From: a virus
Virus record (IMG/VR): IMGVR_UViG_3300028837_000426
Location: 1-30,871 of that record
Strand: one strand, 5' to 3'
Length of the DNA stretch: 30,871 bases
Shown piece after piece: positions 15,439 through 24,716 of this stretch; positions within the stretch are counted from its first letter, which is position 1, and each line of letters opens with the position of its first letter. The notes under the pieces are model-generated. The model did no database searches. It worked only from the letters and a program-made list of their open reading frames with translations, and had not been told where the DNA came from. A program made the position numbers and the translations under genes.

Positions 15439-18400
15439 ATGTCACCAGTCAGAGGAACAACGGTTGCCGGAAACCAGGGCCAACGTGTACAAGCATCTAT
15501 GAGAGCGCTTGTAAAAGAGTTGCAAGCTATTGCTACTCAGGCCAATCTTACGGACGATCAATTAGAACGATTTGAACAAATATTAAATACCATAAGTGGT
15601 GCCAGTGGTCAATTTGCTCCTAAAATGGCAAAAGTAGCTTCAGCTATCAACGAGATGGCTGGGGCATTGGCGTCTGCTGGTTCTCCTAACCGTGTTACTC
15701 AAATCAATGCTGTAAGACAAGCACTATTTCAATTAGCTAAAGATTATGAAAGGGTAGGAACTGTCCAGCGTCAAATGCAAATGATTTCTGGACTACCGCC
15801 ACAAGAAAGATTAAGAGCCGGTATGGAATACCGGAGTGAATATCAAACACAAGCTGGTTATTTGCAAAAAGCTGCCATGACTGCTCAACCACAAGACTTG
15901 GCAGGTCAATCAGCAGCAGCAATACGAGATCAAATTGGTGCTAGAGCAACCGCACTACGACTTGCTGATGAAATGCAGAATAAACTTCTCCAACAGTCTG
16001 TTGAAGAAAAGAAAATAACCATAGAAGTAGAAAGACGTGCTACCGCAGAACAACAAACTATTGTGGCTCTTCAACAAGCTGTAGAACTTCGTAGAGAGGG
16101 ATTTAGACAATCACTTGCTGGAAGGAGGGGTTTACAAGAACGTATAACAGAGGGAAGACCATTAGGTGTTGCTGCTGGTGAGGGCAGACTTGGGGCACTC
16201 TCTGATGAAAAGTCCATTGGACAAATTCTTCAAAAGTATCGTGGTTTTATTGGTACTGATGTTGGTGTAGAAAATCTTCGTAAAAGAATGGAAGCTCTTG
16301 GAATTACTAATGCAAGGGTAACATCTGCAACGGAGGAACTATCCACTGGTGTTAGAACGTTTGGGTTTGCTATTGATAGAAATGATGGTTCTGTAGCGAG
16401 AGCTACGGTAAGAATAGATCGTTTCGGTAACATAATGAGAGATGTTGGTACTAGATTTAGAAGTTGGTCATCTGCCATTAGTAATAACCTGATAAAAGTT
16501 GTACAATGGGGTCTAGCAACGGGTGTGGTATATGGAATTATGAGAGGGTTCCGTCAAGTACTAAAGGAAATAATTGACATAGAAAGTGAATTAGCTAATG
16601 TACAAATTGCATTAGGAAAAGGTGCTGGCGATTTAAATACAATATTCAAAGAAGCAGCAGAAGTAGCCAATCTTACAAGTTCAAGTGTAAAAGGTGTAAT
16701 AGAAGGTTATACATTAGCTTACCAAGCTGCTGGTGAATTTGAAGACCCAACGTTGAGAGCAGCCGCTGCAAATAATCTATTACAAGAATCTATGATCCTT
16801 GCAACACTTTCAGGCACAAATCAAGCTGAAGCAATGGATACACTTGTTGGTGCTTTACGTCAGACGGGTCAAGAACTTACAGACGGGCGTGAGCTATTAG
16901 ATAGATGGGTAGCAGTATCCCGTGAATCTAATGTATCATTGAATACACTAGCACAAACTTATGCTATTGTAGGAGCTACAGCAAAAGGTCTTGGTCTATC
17001 ATTTGAAGAATTGAACGCTCTTACAGCCACACTAGCGGAAGCAACTGGTTTATCAGCAACAGAAACTGGTAATGCTATCCGTGGTATTGTGGCTGGTTTT
17101 CAAACAGCTCAAGCTGAAAAGGTTCTGGATAAGTTTGGTATTGAAACTAGAAAGGCTACGGGAGAGCTTCGTAACTTCTGGGATTTGTTAAATGAGGTTT
17201 CATTCTTGTTGCAAAGTGGTGCTATTTCGGGAGCAGAACTTACAGAGATTGCAAACGCTATTGGTGGAGGTTATCGTCGTGGTGCTCAAGTACAAACAAT
17301 TCTTGAGGGTATGTCTAGAGCACAGCAACTTGTAGGAGTGCAGATGAATGCTTCTGGAGAAGCTGCTGATGCACTTGATACAAAGATGGCAACATTACAA
17401 TCTGCAATAACTCGATTGGGAAATGCATTTACTAATCTTGCACAAGGTTTAGGAGATGAGGGTGGTTTTCTAGGTGCGTCTAGAGGAATCGTAGAAGTTC
17501 TGACACTCTTTGTGAATGTTTTAGACAGCTTAGTTTCTGGCTTGGGTAAAGCCACACCACTGTTGTTAACATTTGGTGCTGCTTGGTTAGCACTTCAAAG
17601 TGGGCAAGGGAAAGCACTGTTAGGAAGACCGGCTGGAGGACTTCTCACAGGAGCTGCAAGAGCGGTTGCACCACAAGGTTCAAATCTAATACAAGATCGT
17701 TTAGGTGGACAGTATGGATTTGCAGCCGGATATACTAGAGGTGGTGCCGCTGGTGCAATACGGGGTGGTGTACAAGCAAAATTAGGAGGAATAGACCCTC
17801 TTTCATTAATGGCCGCAGTTGGGCCTGCATTACTTACTATAGCAGATACTATAAAAAAACCAGCCGGTGAGCAGGTAGAAGGGTATGAAAAAGCTGGTGT
17901 TCAGATCGCAGGAGGTATCGCAGGAGCACTTATTGCTGGTCCTATAGGTGCTATTCTTGGTAGTACAATCGGTGGTGCATTTGCTGACGCTGTACTTGAT
18001 GAAGACAGAGAGATTGGTGGTCGTTTAGCAGAACACTTCTTGAGAGCTTCTGAAGATGGTGATAGGGATGAGCCTGGAGTAACATTAAATGAAGAGCTTA
18101 CACGCTCATTACACCCTCTTGTACGATTAGGTGCTGACCTTGCTTCATTTTCAGCTCGTATAGTAGAATGGGTTGGACCAGCAAGAGGAAGTGGAATTGG
18201 TCAAACGCCTGATGAGGTATTTGAATCTGAGGACGTTCTTATTGGTTTATTAGGGGGTCAAATTGGAGCAGATATAATTCAGAGACTAATTACTGATGAA
18301 CAACGAGCACAGTTTGAAGAACTTTGGAATGAAATGATTCAGGCGGGAATAGAAGCAGGTGATATTAGTGGTCCATTCAGAACATCGGTTCAGGAAGGTA

Positions 18401-19941
18401 TACCAGAAATTGAGAGTACAGCAGATGATGTAGTGAAGGCATTTATAAAAGAATCTCAAAGACAGTTTGTATTAGGTGATATAGATGTAAGTGATATGTT
18501 TGGTATATCTGAGCTTTCTGTTCAAACAGTAGCCCCAGCACTCTCTCAATTGAAAGAAGCGCTTTCTTTGGCGGGAGTTGATATAGGAGTTAATGAGTTA
18601 ACAGATAGTTATCTAGACTTAGATGACGCATCTAGGCAATTACTTGATACATCATCTAGGCAAGTAATTTCAGCGGCTGACCAATTAGATTATTTGAAAG
18701 ACCATGTTCTAAGAACAGATGAAGTTTCAGATGCAACAGTAAAATACAACACTGCTTTAGCGAACCTTGCTGTTCTACAACAAGTGATTTCACAACGCCA
18801 AGTACTAGCAAAAGTTGATGAACGTCCCGTTGTTGATCTTGGTAGACTAACACCACAACAAATACAACAGGTTAGAATAGAAGCTGATAGGGTACGTGAT
18901 CAGTACGCCAGCGCTTTTGCAGATGGTGATGAAGAAGGAGCAGCATTATGGATTGAGGCTATGGGTGATGTTCTTATTACTGAAGGTGAGGGTATTGGTA
19001 AGGCATTTTGGGGTGAATTCTTTGATCAAGACCCAGAATATATCAAAACTGCAATTGAAAACTTAGGATTAGAAGATGCCATAAAGGAAGCCACACAATT
19101 TGGTTTACGTGACTTACGTGATCAGTTAGGAGTAGCCGACTTCCCAGCTTTGATGCGTAGATACGAACAAGTAAAAGGTACAATAACTAGTGTATTCCCA
19201 GATTACGATGTACAAGAAGAACCACAGGGCTTGATTTTGAAGGATGGTTTTAGAACAATACATGCTGACATGACACTATTCAATCTAGCTATGCAAGATT
19301 TGATTGATGTAAATGAACAGCAATTAGAGGGTGTGTGGAACTTACCATCGGGAATGACAGCAATGGTCGCTTGGAGTTCCTTATTCTCACGTGATATATC
19401 ATCAGGAAGTTCTGCTGCATTTCCGTTTGAAATGGGAGATGGTACCGGAATAGTTGAAACAGCGGGTGGTAGAGCAACACCACCACCAAGCGGTGAAATA
19501 TTCACAGATGCTAATATGACTCCTGAGTTACAAGCGTTGAAAGATAAAGTTGATAGATTGGATGCCTTAGTTGAACTTGGTGCTAGAGAAGCTGGAGTTG
19601 GAGTACAAGATTACGCAGCACTAAAAGATGACGCAGAAGTAGCACGGGGGGATTATATGGCAGCTTTTTACCAAGCTGTTAAAGAAACAAATCTTGGTGC
19701 AGGGGGAGTTGGTACAGGAGATTTAACTGCACAGGAACCAGTAACCACTGAAAGTATTGTACAGAGCTTTCAAGAAGCATTTCAATTAGAAAATACGATA
19801 GAACTAAATGCAAGTATTAGACTAGTAGTAGACGGTAGAACACTAGCCAGCGTTGTAAAGCAATATCTGTTTGAGGACTTAGTACAAGCCGCAGATAGAT
19901 CGCTTGGTGGTGGTAGTGGCTACGTAATAGAGGCTGAATAA
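15439..19941 (+). CDS. Tail tape measure protein
   Basis: A 1500-residue protein, the second longest in the window, after the tail chaperones. The N-terminal third is coiled-coil-like. Residues about 380-630 match the TP901-type tape measure core (ESELANVQIALGKG, SLNTLAQTYAIVGATAKGLG, LTATLAEATGLSATETGNAI). Hydrophobic stretches follow near 705-720 (TPLLLTFGAAWLALQ) and 818-850 (AGGIAGALIAGPIGAILGST), which in this family may insert in the host membrane at DNA ejection. It sets tail length; at the usual 1.5 angstrom per residue the tail would be about 220 nm. No peptidoglycan-cleaving domain is recognised. Confidence 0.92.
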   Translation: MSPVRGTTVAGNQGQRVQASMRALVKELQAIATQANLTDDQLERFEQILNTISGASGQFAPKMAKVASAINEMAGALASAGSPNRVTQINAVRQALFQLAKDYERVGTVQRQMQMISGLPPQERLRAGMEYRSEYQTQAGYLQKAAMTAQPQDLAGQSAAAIRDQIGARATALRLADEMQNKLLQQSVEEKKITIEVERRATAEQQTIVALQQAVELRREGFRQSLAGRRGLQERITEGRPLGVAAGEGRLGALSDEKSIGQILQKYRGFIGTDVGVENLRKRMEALGITNARVTSATEELSTGVRTFGFAIDRNDGSVARATVRIDRFGNIMRDVGTRFRSWSSAISNNLIKVVQWGLATGVVYGIMRGFRQVLKEIIDIESELANVQIALGKGAGDLNTIFKEAAEVANLTSSSVKGVIEGYTLAYQAAGEFEDPTLRAAAANNLLQESMILATLSGTNQAEAMDTLVGALRQTGQELTDGRELLDRWVAVSRESNVSLNTLAQTYAIVGATAKGLGLSFEELNALTATLAEATGLSATETGNAIRGIVAGFQTAQAEKVLDKFGIETRKATGELRNFWDLLNEVSFLLQSGAISGAELTEIANAIGGGYRRGAQVQTILEGMSRAQQLVGVQMNASGEAADALDTKMATLQSAITRLGNAFTNLAQGLGDEGGFLGASRGIVEVLTLFVNVLDSLVSGLGKATPLLLTFGAAWLALQSGQGKALLGRPAGGLLTGAARAVAPQGSNLIQDRLGGQYGFAAGYTRGGAAGAIRGGVQAKLGGIDPLSLMAAVGPALLTIADTIKKPAGEQVEGYEKAGVQIAGGIAGALIAGPIGAILGSTIGGAFADAVLDEDREIGGRLAEHFLRASEDGDRDEPGVTLNEELTRSLHPLVRLGADLASFSARIVEWVGPARGSGIGQTPDEVFESEDVLIGLLGGQIGADIIQRLITDEQRAQFEELWNEMIQAGIEAGDISGPFRTSVQEGIPEIESTADDVVKAFIKESQRQFVLGDIDVSDMFGISELSVQTVAPALSQLKEALSLAGVDIGVNELTDSYLDLDDASRQLLDTSSRQVISAADQLDYLKDHVLRTDEVSDATVKYNTALANLAVLQQVISQRQVLAKVDERPVVDLGRLTPQQIQQVRIEADRVRDQYASAFADGDEEGAALWIEAMGDVLITEGEGIGKAFWGEFFDQDPEYIKTAIENLGLEDAIKEATQFGLRDLRDQLGVADFPALMRRYEQVKGTITSVFPDYDVQEEPQGLILKDGFRTIHADMTLFNLAMQDLIDVNEQQLEGVWNLPSGMTAMVAWSSLFSRDISSGSSAAFPFEMGDGTGIVETAGGRATPPPSGEIFTDANMTPELQALKDKVDRLDALVELGAREAGVGVQDYAALKDDAEVARGDYMAAFYQAVKETNLGAGGVGTGDLTAQEPVTTESIVQSFQEAFQLENTIELNASIRLVVDGRTLASVVKQYLFEDLVQAADRSLGGGSGYVIEAE
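18638..18669 (+). repeat. Small inverted repeat within the tape measure gene
   Basis: AATTACTTG (18638-18646) and CAAGTAATT (18661-18669) are perfect complements with a 14-base loop, overlapping a repeated ATCTAGGCAA. The protein reads SRQ twice here, so a short coding duplication explains it. A function is not indicated. Confidence 0.4.
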
Positions 19942-20306
19942 TGTCTTCAATTTGGAAACTAGATGGACAAGATATATACGTAGATCAGTTTAATCAAGCT
20001 GGTAAAGGGGAATCAGCAGAACTAAACCCTTTGAACTCCACAGCTAGTATTCATCACAAGATTTTTGAAGCTGATGATGAATTACAGTTTCAAGGAACGG
20101 TGATAGGAGAAACTTATGAAGGAAATATACGGGATACCTATCTATCAGAGGTCACACTTATCAGTGATTTGGCTTCAGGTGGCTATACTGTTTACGTCAC
20201 TAATGTACAGTCCGTCAGACTCCAGTCATTTTCTCAATTTGTAGATTATGCACAAGCAGTGACCGCACCAGTTTATAGAATTACAGTGACCGCCAAGGTT
20301 GTATAA
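19941..20306 (+). CDS. Distal tail/baseplate protein
   Basis: A 121-residue, mostly beta protein between the tape measure and the hub genes. Its pattern (IWKLDGQDIYVDQF, HKIFEADDELQFQGTVIGET, then VQSVRLQSFSQFVDYAQAV) and position suit a distal tail or hub-adaptor protein. It is smaller than the Dit proteins of Gram-positive phages, so I give no family name. TAATG overlaps on both sides tie it to the tape measure and to the first hub protein. Confidence 0.5.
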   Translation: MSSIWKLDGQDIYVDQFNQAGKGESAELNPLNSTASIHHKIFEADDELQFQGTVIGETYEGNIRDTYLSEVTLISDLASGGYTVYVTNVQSVRLQSFSQFVDYAQAVTAPVYRITVTAKVV

Positions 20307-21286
20307 TGGTTAAAGAGCTTACGTATAGTATAACAGGAATAGGTGCTGACGATTTAGAAGCGGTCACAGTACGTGAAGCATACAACTCTCCTTCGGCGGG
20401 TTGTGTTATCACTGCATATGATACTACACTGGGTCTAGGTGATTCTGTCTCTGTGTCTTTAGGTTATGGTGGTAGTAATACTAAGCTATTTCAAGGTTTC
20501 GTACAACAAATAGAACACAGTGTTCCAACTCATACAATAACTATAACATGTGAAGACGTTCTTACTAGAGCCGTGAACTATTTTATAGCATCGGATGATC
20601 CAGAAAATCCACTATCTTATTCTAATATACAGTCAGAAGATTTTGTAGAAAATATATTAGCTGAAGCAGAAATAACTAACTATGAGGCAGATGTTCCAGC
20701 ATCGTACACATGGGCAACAGATGCTCCTGCTGAAGTAAATCTAGTTACAGCTTGGCAAGCAGCAAGTGAAATGGCAAATATGTTAGCGTGGCACATCTAT
20801 GCTGATAGAAATGGTAAAGTATGGTTCAATGATCGTAGACCTTATGATAGTGGTACTGACAGTGCTGATTTTACATATGACGAGACTGCTGGGACAGATG
20901 TACTATCTCTACAATATCATAAATCAATTGAAGAATTGAGAAATCGTGTGGTTGTCTATGGTAGAGAAGGTATACAGGCTACAGCATCACAGGTAAGTCC
21001 TTACTTGTACTCATCTACTTATTACAAGACTGCTGTAGTAGGACATCCATTGATACAAACACAGGATCAGGCACAGAGAACAGCGGATTTCAACTTGGAG
21101 CTTTACAACCGTCTTACACAGGTAGTAAGTATGACAGTAGAAGGTGATCCAAGTTTAGAGGCAAGAAAGTTTGTAGATATTACTGGTAGTACTTTTACTA
21201 CAGTTAGTGGATTATGGTTTATTTATTCTGTACAACACAAATTTGGTAATCAAGGTTATACAGTAGATATGCATTGTACGCAATAG
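20306..21286 (+). CDS. Tail hub protein 1 (gpD/gp27-like)
   Basis: A 326-residue protein with the layout of phage hub proteins: LGYGGSNTKLFQGFVQQIEH (52-71), TITITCEDVLTRAV (77-90), a middle helical part (VTAWQAASEMANMLAWHIYA) and LRNRVVVYGREG near the end. The 'Y.G..t.LF.GFV..IE' pattern is typical of the gpD/gp27-like barrel that forms the central hub at the tail tip. It shares this pattern with the next gene, so the two are probable paralogues. The start is fixed by TAATG. Confidence 0.7.
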   Translation: MVKELTYSITGIGADDLEAVTVREAYNSPSAGCVITAYDTTLGLGDSVSVSLGYGGSNTKLFQGFVQQIEHSVPTHTITITCEDVLTRAVNYFIASDDPENPLSYSNIQSEDFVENILAEAEITNYEADVPASYTWATDAPAEVNLVTAWQAASEMANMLAWHIYADRNGKVWFNDRRPYDSGTDSADFTYDETAGTDVLSLQYHKSIEELRNRVVVYGREGIQATASQVSPYLYSSTYYKTAVVGHPLIQTQDQAQRTADFNLELYNRLTQVVSMTVEGDPSLEARKFVDITGSTFTTVSGLWFIYSVQHKFGNQGYTVDMHCTQ

Positions 21287-21293
21287 GTGAGGA

Positions 21294-24125
21294 ATGACTG
21301 TTTATAGTGATTTCATCGAAATAACAATAGATGGAACAGATGTGTCTGATTACGTTATAACGTATCAACGTAGTGAGTCTCTTTGTGAACCTGGTCAGGT
21401 ATTTACATTAACAATGACCAGAAAGAAACTCGATGATACCTTTGTTAACATAGAGACTGCTGATCCTATAATCATCAAAGAGAAGTATGGTGGTTCACCA
21501 ACGACAGTACTAAAGGGGTTCGTTACAAAAGTTGAAATCAATGCTGAGAGAGCACTGATGACAATTCATGGTGCGGATAAATATATTATGCTTGCAGATT
21601 ACTTTATTCCAGAGCGCTTGGAAACAAGTGGACAAACGGTAGCATACTGGATAGAATATATTTGCAACGAGGCTGGCTTAGATGTTCAGTTTGATGTCTC
21701 TCCTTATGCGGTTACGCAAGGGGCTGGAGATACAGAGGGTACTCCCCTTGGTATGCAGAGTGCATTACAATCACTGAAATTACTTGAGCGGAAAGGAACT
21801 TGTTATACTCGTTATGATTCTAGTTCAGACAAAATCTTAGTTTATAGATTAACTACTTCTCAACCAAAAGTAAATGTTAATTCTAGCAATTTAGTTACAA
21901 TAGATAGATCAGTAGCAACAAAAACAACAAGAAACGTTGTGAAAGTATGGGGTGGTTATAGATATGATTGGTTAACTGGACAAGAAGTATCATACAACGC
22001 TACCGCCAGAGCAGATATGCCTGAAATGGTAGTAGATCAAACAACTCTTATTTCTAGTCCTGAAATTAGAACATTTACATTTGCTAACATAGTAGCACAA
22101 AGAGTTCTTGCAACTACAGCGGAGTTGGATGATTTGGCTCTCTGTGAGTGTGCGGGACTTTACCCAGATGTGGAAATTGGTGATTGGATATATATTTCAA
22201 TCAGTCAAGGTGAATTTGACTACACAAGAGAGCGTCAAGTTACAAGTATAGATGTTTCTGTGGACACAAACGGAGCTAGAACTACGTTTACAGTAGGGGA
22301 AAAGTGTCCCAGGGTCTCTGTAAGCCCTCCAGTAGTGCCAATCTATGTCACAGATACTAAAACCGGCGTAGGCGTCTCCTGGGACGCAGGAGAGAGCTTC
22401 CTGCCCTCAAATACAGGGCTTACAGCATCTGGTGAACTAAGTGGTAAGAGTATTGCTGTAAATAACTACGGTAGACAGATGGTAGTGACCGTAGCTGGTC
22501 TACATAAGAGATATAGTGGGCTTTCTACATGGGTAGATGTAACAAATTTACCTGACCCAACAAATGAATCAAATGATCTAAGTCCACTAGGGGTTACGGA
22601 TTTAGAAATGATGAAAGTTGTTGATGAACCTCTAAGACCTTACACATTTCATATGATTGCGTCAGGTTGTCATCCTTCAGGTTGGTTTAGAAGTTATGTC
22701 TTTACAACCGAGGATTACGGTTATAATTGGAAAACTACTCAGATGTGGGCACCTGCGATGTCCGGTAGTATATCAGCGTCAGGATATCAAGAACATCAAT
22801 ATGCTCCATCTGGTAAAGTATTCGATGTGTGGACACATGACATGACGGCATCGTTGGGAAACGCTGTAACTGTTTTAGTGTCATCACCATATGTAGAGGT
22901 AGATGAGGAAGACCCAGCTACTATTTACTTTGCTGAGTTTACATCTGGTGGTGAAGTTTGGATGGGTTATTGGGATGGTACGACTAGAAATCGAGAACAG
23001 CAAGTGACAACATCTGGTTTTATTGTAGGTGTTAAACAGTGGTCATGTCCAACTAATAGAGATATAGCATATACGGCTATTGTATCCAATGATGGTCCTA
23101 CTTCTGCATATACAGGGGGACAAACATATGTATGGAAAACTATTGATGGTGGAGATAACTGGACTGAAATACACAATGAATTACTAATAGCAGACTCGTC
23201 TTACGATTTCATTTCATCTTATACGGTTAATTTTGATACATCATCATCAGAAAGTGAAGTAAGGGTAGCATTTAATTGTTTTTATATGACTTCCACAGTA
23301 AATGTTATTTATGCAAAAGCCAGATTTGTAAAAAGTAATCCAACAGGAAGTACAAGTTATACAGATGACACCAGTTCAAGTATAGCTTTGGAATATTCAG
23401 CATATATAGGCGCTGGAGAATATTTTAATAATTATAGTCACAATAATAGCTATGTGAATCAAAACTTTAACCCTGCTTGGAAAAATGCAGTTATAGATGG
23501 TGTTACTTGGGCAGGAACAGGAGTTTATGGACAGGTTAGACGATCATCCGATAATGCATGGATAGATACACTTCAATGTGCTGTAGTGGTGAAATTGAAC
23601 TTTTCTACTGAAACAGTTACAGAATTCAATAAGACTGAAGCATTAACTGGTTCTTTAATTAGTGCGTCACCAAGAGCAGTATTGTGTTCAGCAAGAAGTA
23701 CAAATGGTATATATATTTATTCAATAGGAGGTCTTGCATTAGTATCATCATCTGCTTGGACGACAGAAGGTTGGGCTTACGTAAATCCTTGGAATGATTT
23801 TAATGGTTATGATAGTTTTTCAAAAGTTTTCATGGGATGGAAAGGAGCACCTGATTCTACATATCGTACAGTAGACACAGATGCTGATTATGATGATACA
23901 GACTTTGTTCCATCTACGGCTGGGGGAAGTAACAGAGAAGGTGCATGTCAAGTGAATAAACAATTTGATAGTGCAATAAAGCATTGGTGTGTAAGTTCTG
24001 CATCGTTTCAAGGAGACCCGGACGGCTTTTGTTATTCAGAAGATGGTATAACTTGGACACAACACTGGGACAAGGTTCCTGATGTTTTCAATCTATATGA
24101 CTTTGCTTGGAGAACTTGGGAATAA
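21294..24125 (+). CDS. Tail hub protein 2 fused to Asp-box beta-propeller-like region
   Basis: A 943-residue two-part protein. Residues 1 to about 345 repeat the hub pattern (KYGGSPTTVLKGFVTKVEIN, 64-83; RNVVKVWGGY). From about 355 on it is a beta-rich region with four Asp-box motifs: SWDAGESF (362-369), TTEDYGYNW (471-479), TIDGGDNW (616-623) and SEDGITW (915-921). These loops mark sialidase-type beta-propellers, used by enzymes and by non-catalytic binding proteins. No sialidase Arg triad or FRIP motif was recognised, so binding is more likely than cleavage. It is probably a tail-tip protein that touches host surface glycans. GTGAGGA lies upstream. Confidence 0.65.
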   Translation: MTVYSDFIEITIDGTDVSDYVITYQRSESLCEPGQVFTLTMTRKKLDDTFVNIETADPIIIKEKYGGSPTTVLKGFVTKVEINAERALMTIHGADKYIMLADYFIPERLETSGQTVAYWIEYICNEAGLDVQFDVSPYAVTQGAGDTEGTPLGMQSALQSLKLLERKGTCYTRYDSSSDKILVYRLTTSQPKVNVNSSNLVTIDRSVATKTTRNVVKVWGGYRYDWLTGQEVSYNATARADMPEMVVDQTTLISSPEIRTFTFANIVAQRVLATTAELDDLALCECAGLYPDVEIGDWIYISISQGEFDYTRERQVTSIDVSVDTNGARTTFTVGEKCPRVSVSPPVVPIYVTDTKTGVGVSWDAGESFLPSNTGLTASGELSGKSIAVNNYGRQMVVTVAGLHKRYSGLSTWVDVTNLPDPTNESNDLSPLGVTDLEMMKVVDEPLRPYTFHMIASGCHPSGWFRSYVFTTEDYGYNWKTTQMWAPAMSGSISASGYQEHQYAPSGKVFDVWTHDMTASLGNAVTVLVSSPYVEVDEEDPATIYFAEFTSGGEVWMGYWDGTTRNREQQVTTSGFIVGVKQWSCPTNRDIAYTAIVSNDGPTSAYTGGQTYVWKTIDGGDNWTEIHNELLIADSSYDFISSYTVNFDTSSSESEVRVAFNCFYMTSTVNVIYAKARFVKSNPTGSTSYTDDTSSSIALEYSAYIGAGEYFNNYSHNNSYVNQNFNPAWKNAVIDGVTWAGTGVYGQVRRSSDNAWIDTLQCAVVVKLNFSTETVTEFNKTEALTGSLISASPRAVLCSARSTNGIYIYSIGGLALVSSSAWTTEGWAYVNPWNDFNGYDSFSKVFMGWKGAPDSTYRTVDTDADYDDTDFVPSTAGGSNREGACQVNKQFDSAIKHWCVSSASFQGDPDGFCYSEDGITWTQHWDKVPDVFNLYDFAWRTWE

Positions 24126-24715
24126 TGGCTAGTGTATTGTGGGAAACAGACGACTCATTTGATACCATGTACATTATTTGGTCAGGGGCAGCTACTCCTT
24201 GGCGAACTTACCTGTACGCAGATTATCAATATGTATATATATCACAAGCACCATCAATTACACGTTTGTTATTTGGAACAGCTAGTGGTATAGGAACAGC
24301 TAGTGGATGGATGGAAGAAAGAGATGTGACAAATATCTCTCCTGTTGGAGGTCATTTAGTACCATATGTATTAACACACCATCTAAATGAATGGGGAGAT
24401 GCATTTTACACGGTAGCATTTGAAGCACCAACACTTATAAGTGCTTCTGGAGGGCAAGCACATCATAGTTACCACCCAGAATATACAAATAGCTGGGAAA
24501 CCAAAGATCAAACATTCGGAAGAGTGGTGGACGTGGAATTTCCAAATTATTTGGAAGATTTGAGAGTATGTGTAGGAGTTTCAAATTCGGGATTTGTGAG
24601 AGTAGTACCAGTATCGCCAAGTGGTATAACGATATCTGGCTCATATTGGACAGATTGGAGTGCTATGGATAGTTCAGCAACAGTGACAGACTTAGAAGCG
24701 AGATGGATGTATTAA
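24125..24715 (+). CDS. Hypothetical tail-tip protein
   Basis: A 196-residue, aromatic-rich beta protein that I do not recognise. Its start (VLWETDDSFDTMYIIWSGAA) and its many Trp, Tyr and Ser-Gly turns are like the C-terminal half of the preceding hub protein, so it may add to the tail-tip carbohydrate-binding assembly. The ATG at 24125 is chosen because it forms the TAATG junction seen elsewhere; a TTG at 24107 in frame has no ribosome site of its own. It ends two bases before the fibre gene. Confidence 0.55.
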   Translation: MASVLWETDDSFDTMYIIWSGAATPWRTYLYADYQYVYISQAPSITRLLFGTASGIGTASGWMEERDVTNISPVGGHLVPYVLTHHLNEWGDAFYTVAFEAPTLISASGGQAHHSYHPEYTNSWETKDQTFGRVVDVEFPNYLEDLRVCVGVSNSGFVRVVPVSPSGITISGSYWTDWSAMDSSATVTDLEARWMY

Positions 24716-24716
24716 T

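Noticed and set aside
24107-24124. TTG start for the gene after the hub protein
   Set aside because: The ATG at 24125 forms the TAATG overlap used at five other junctions here, and the TTG has no ribosome site.
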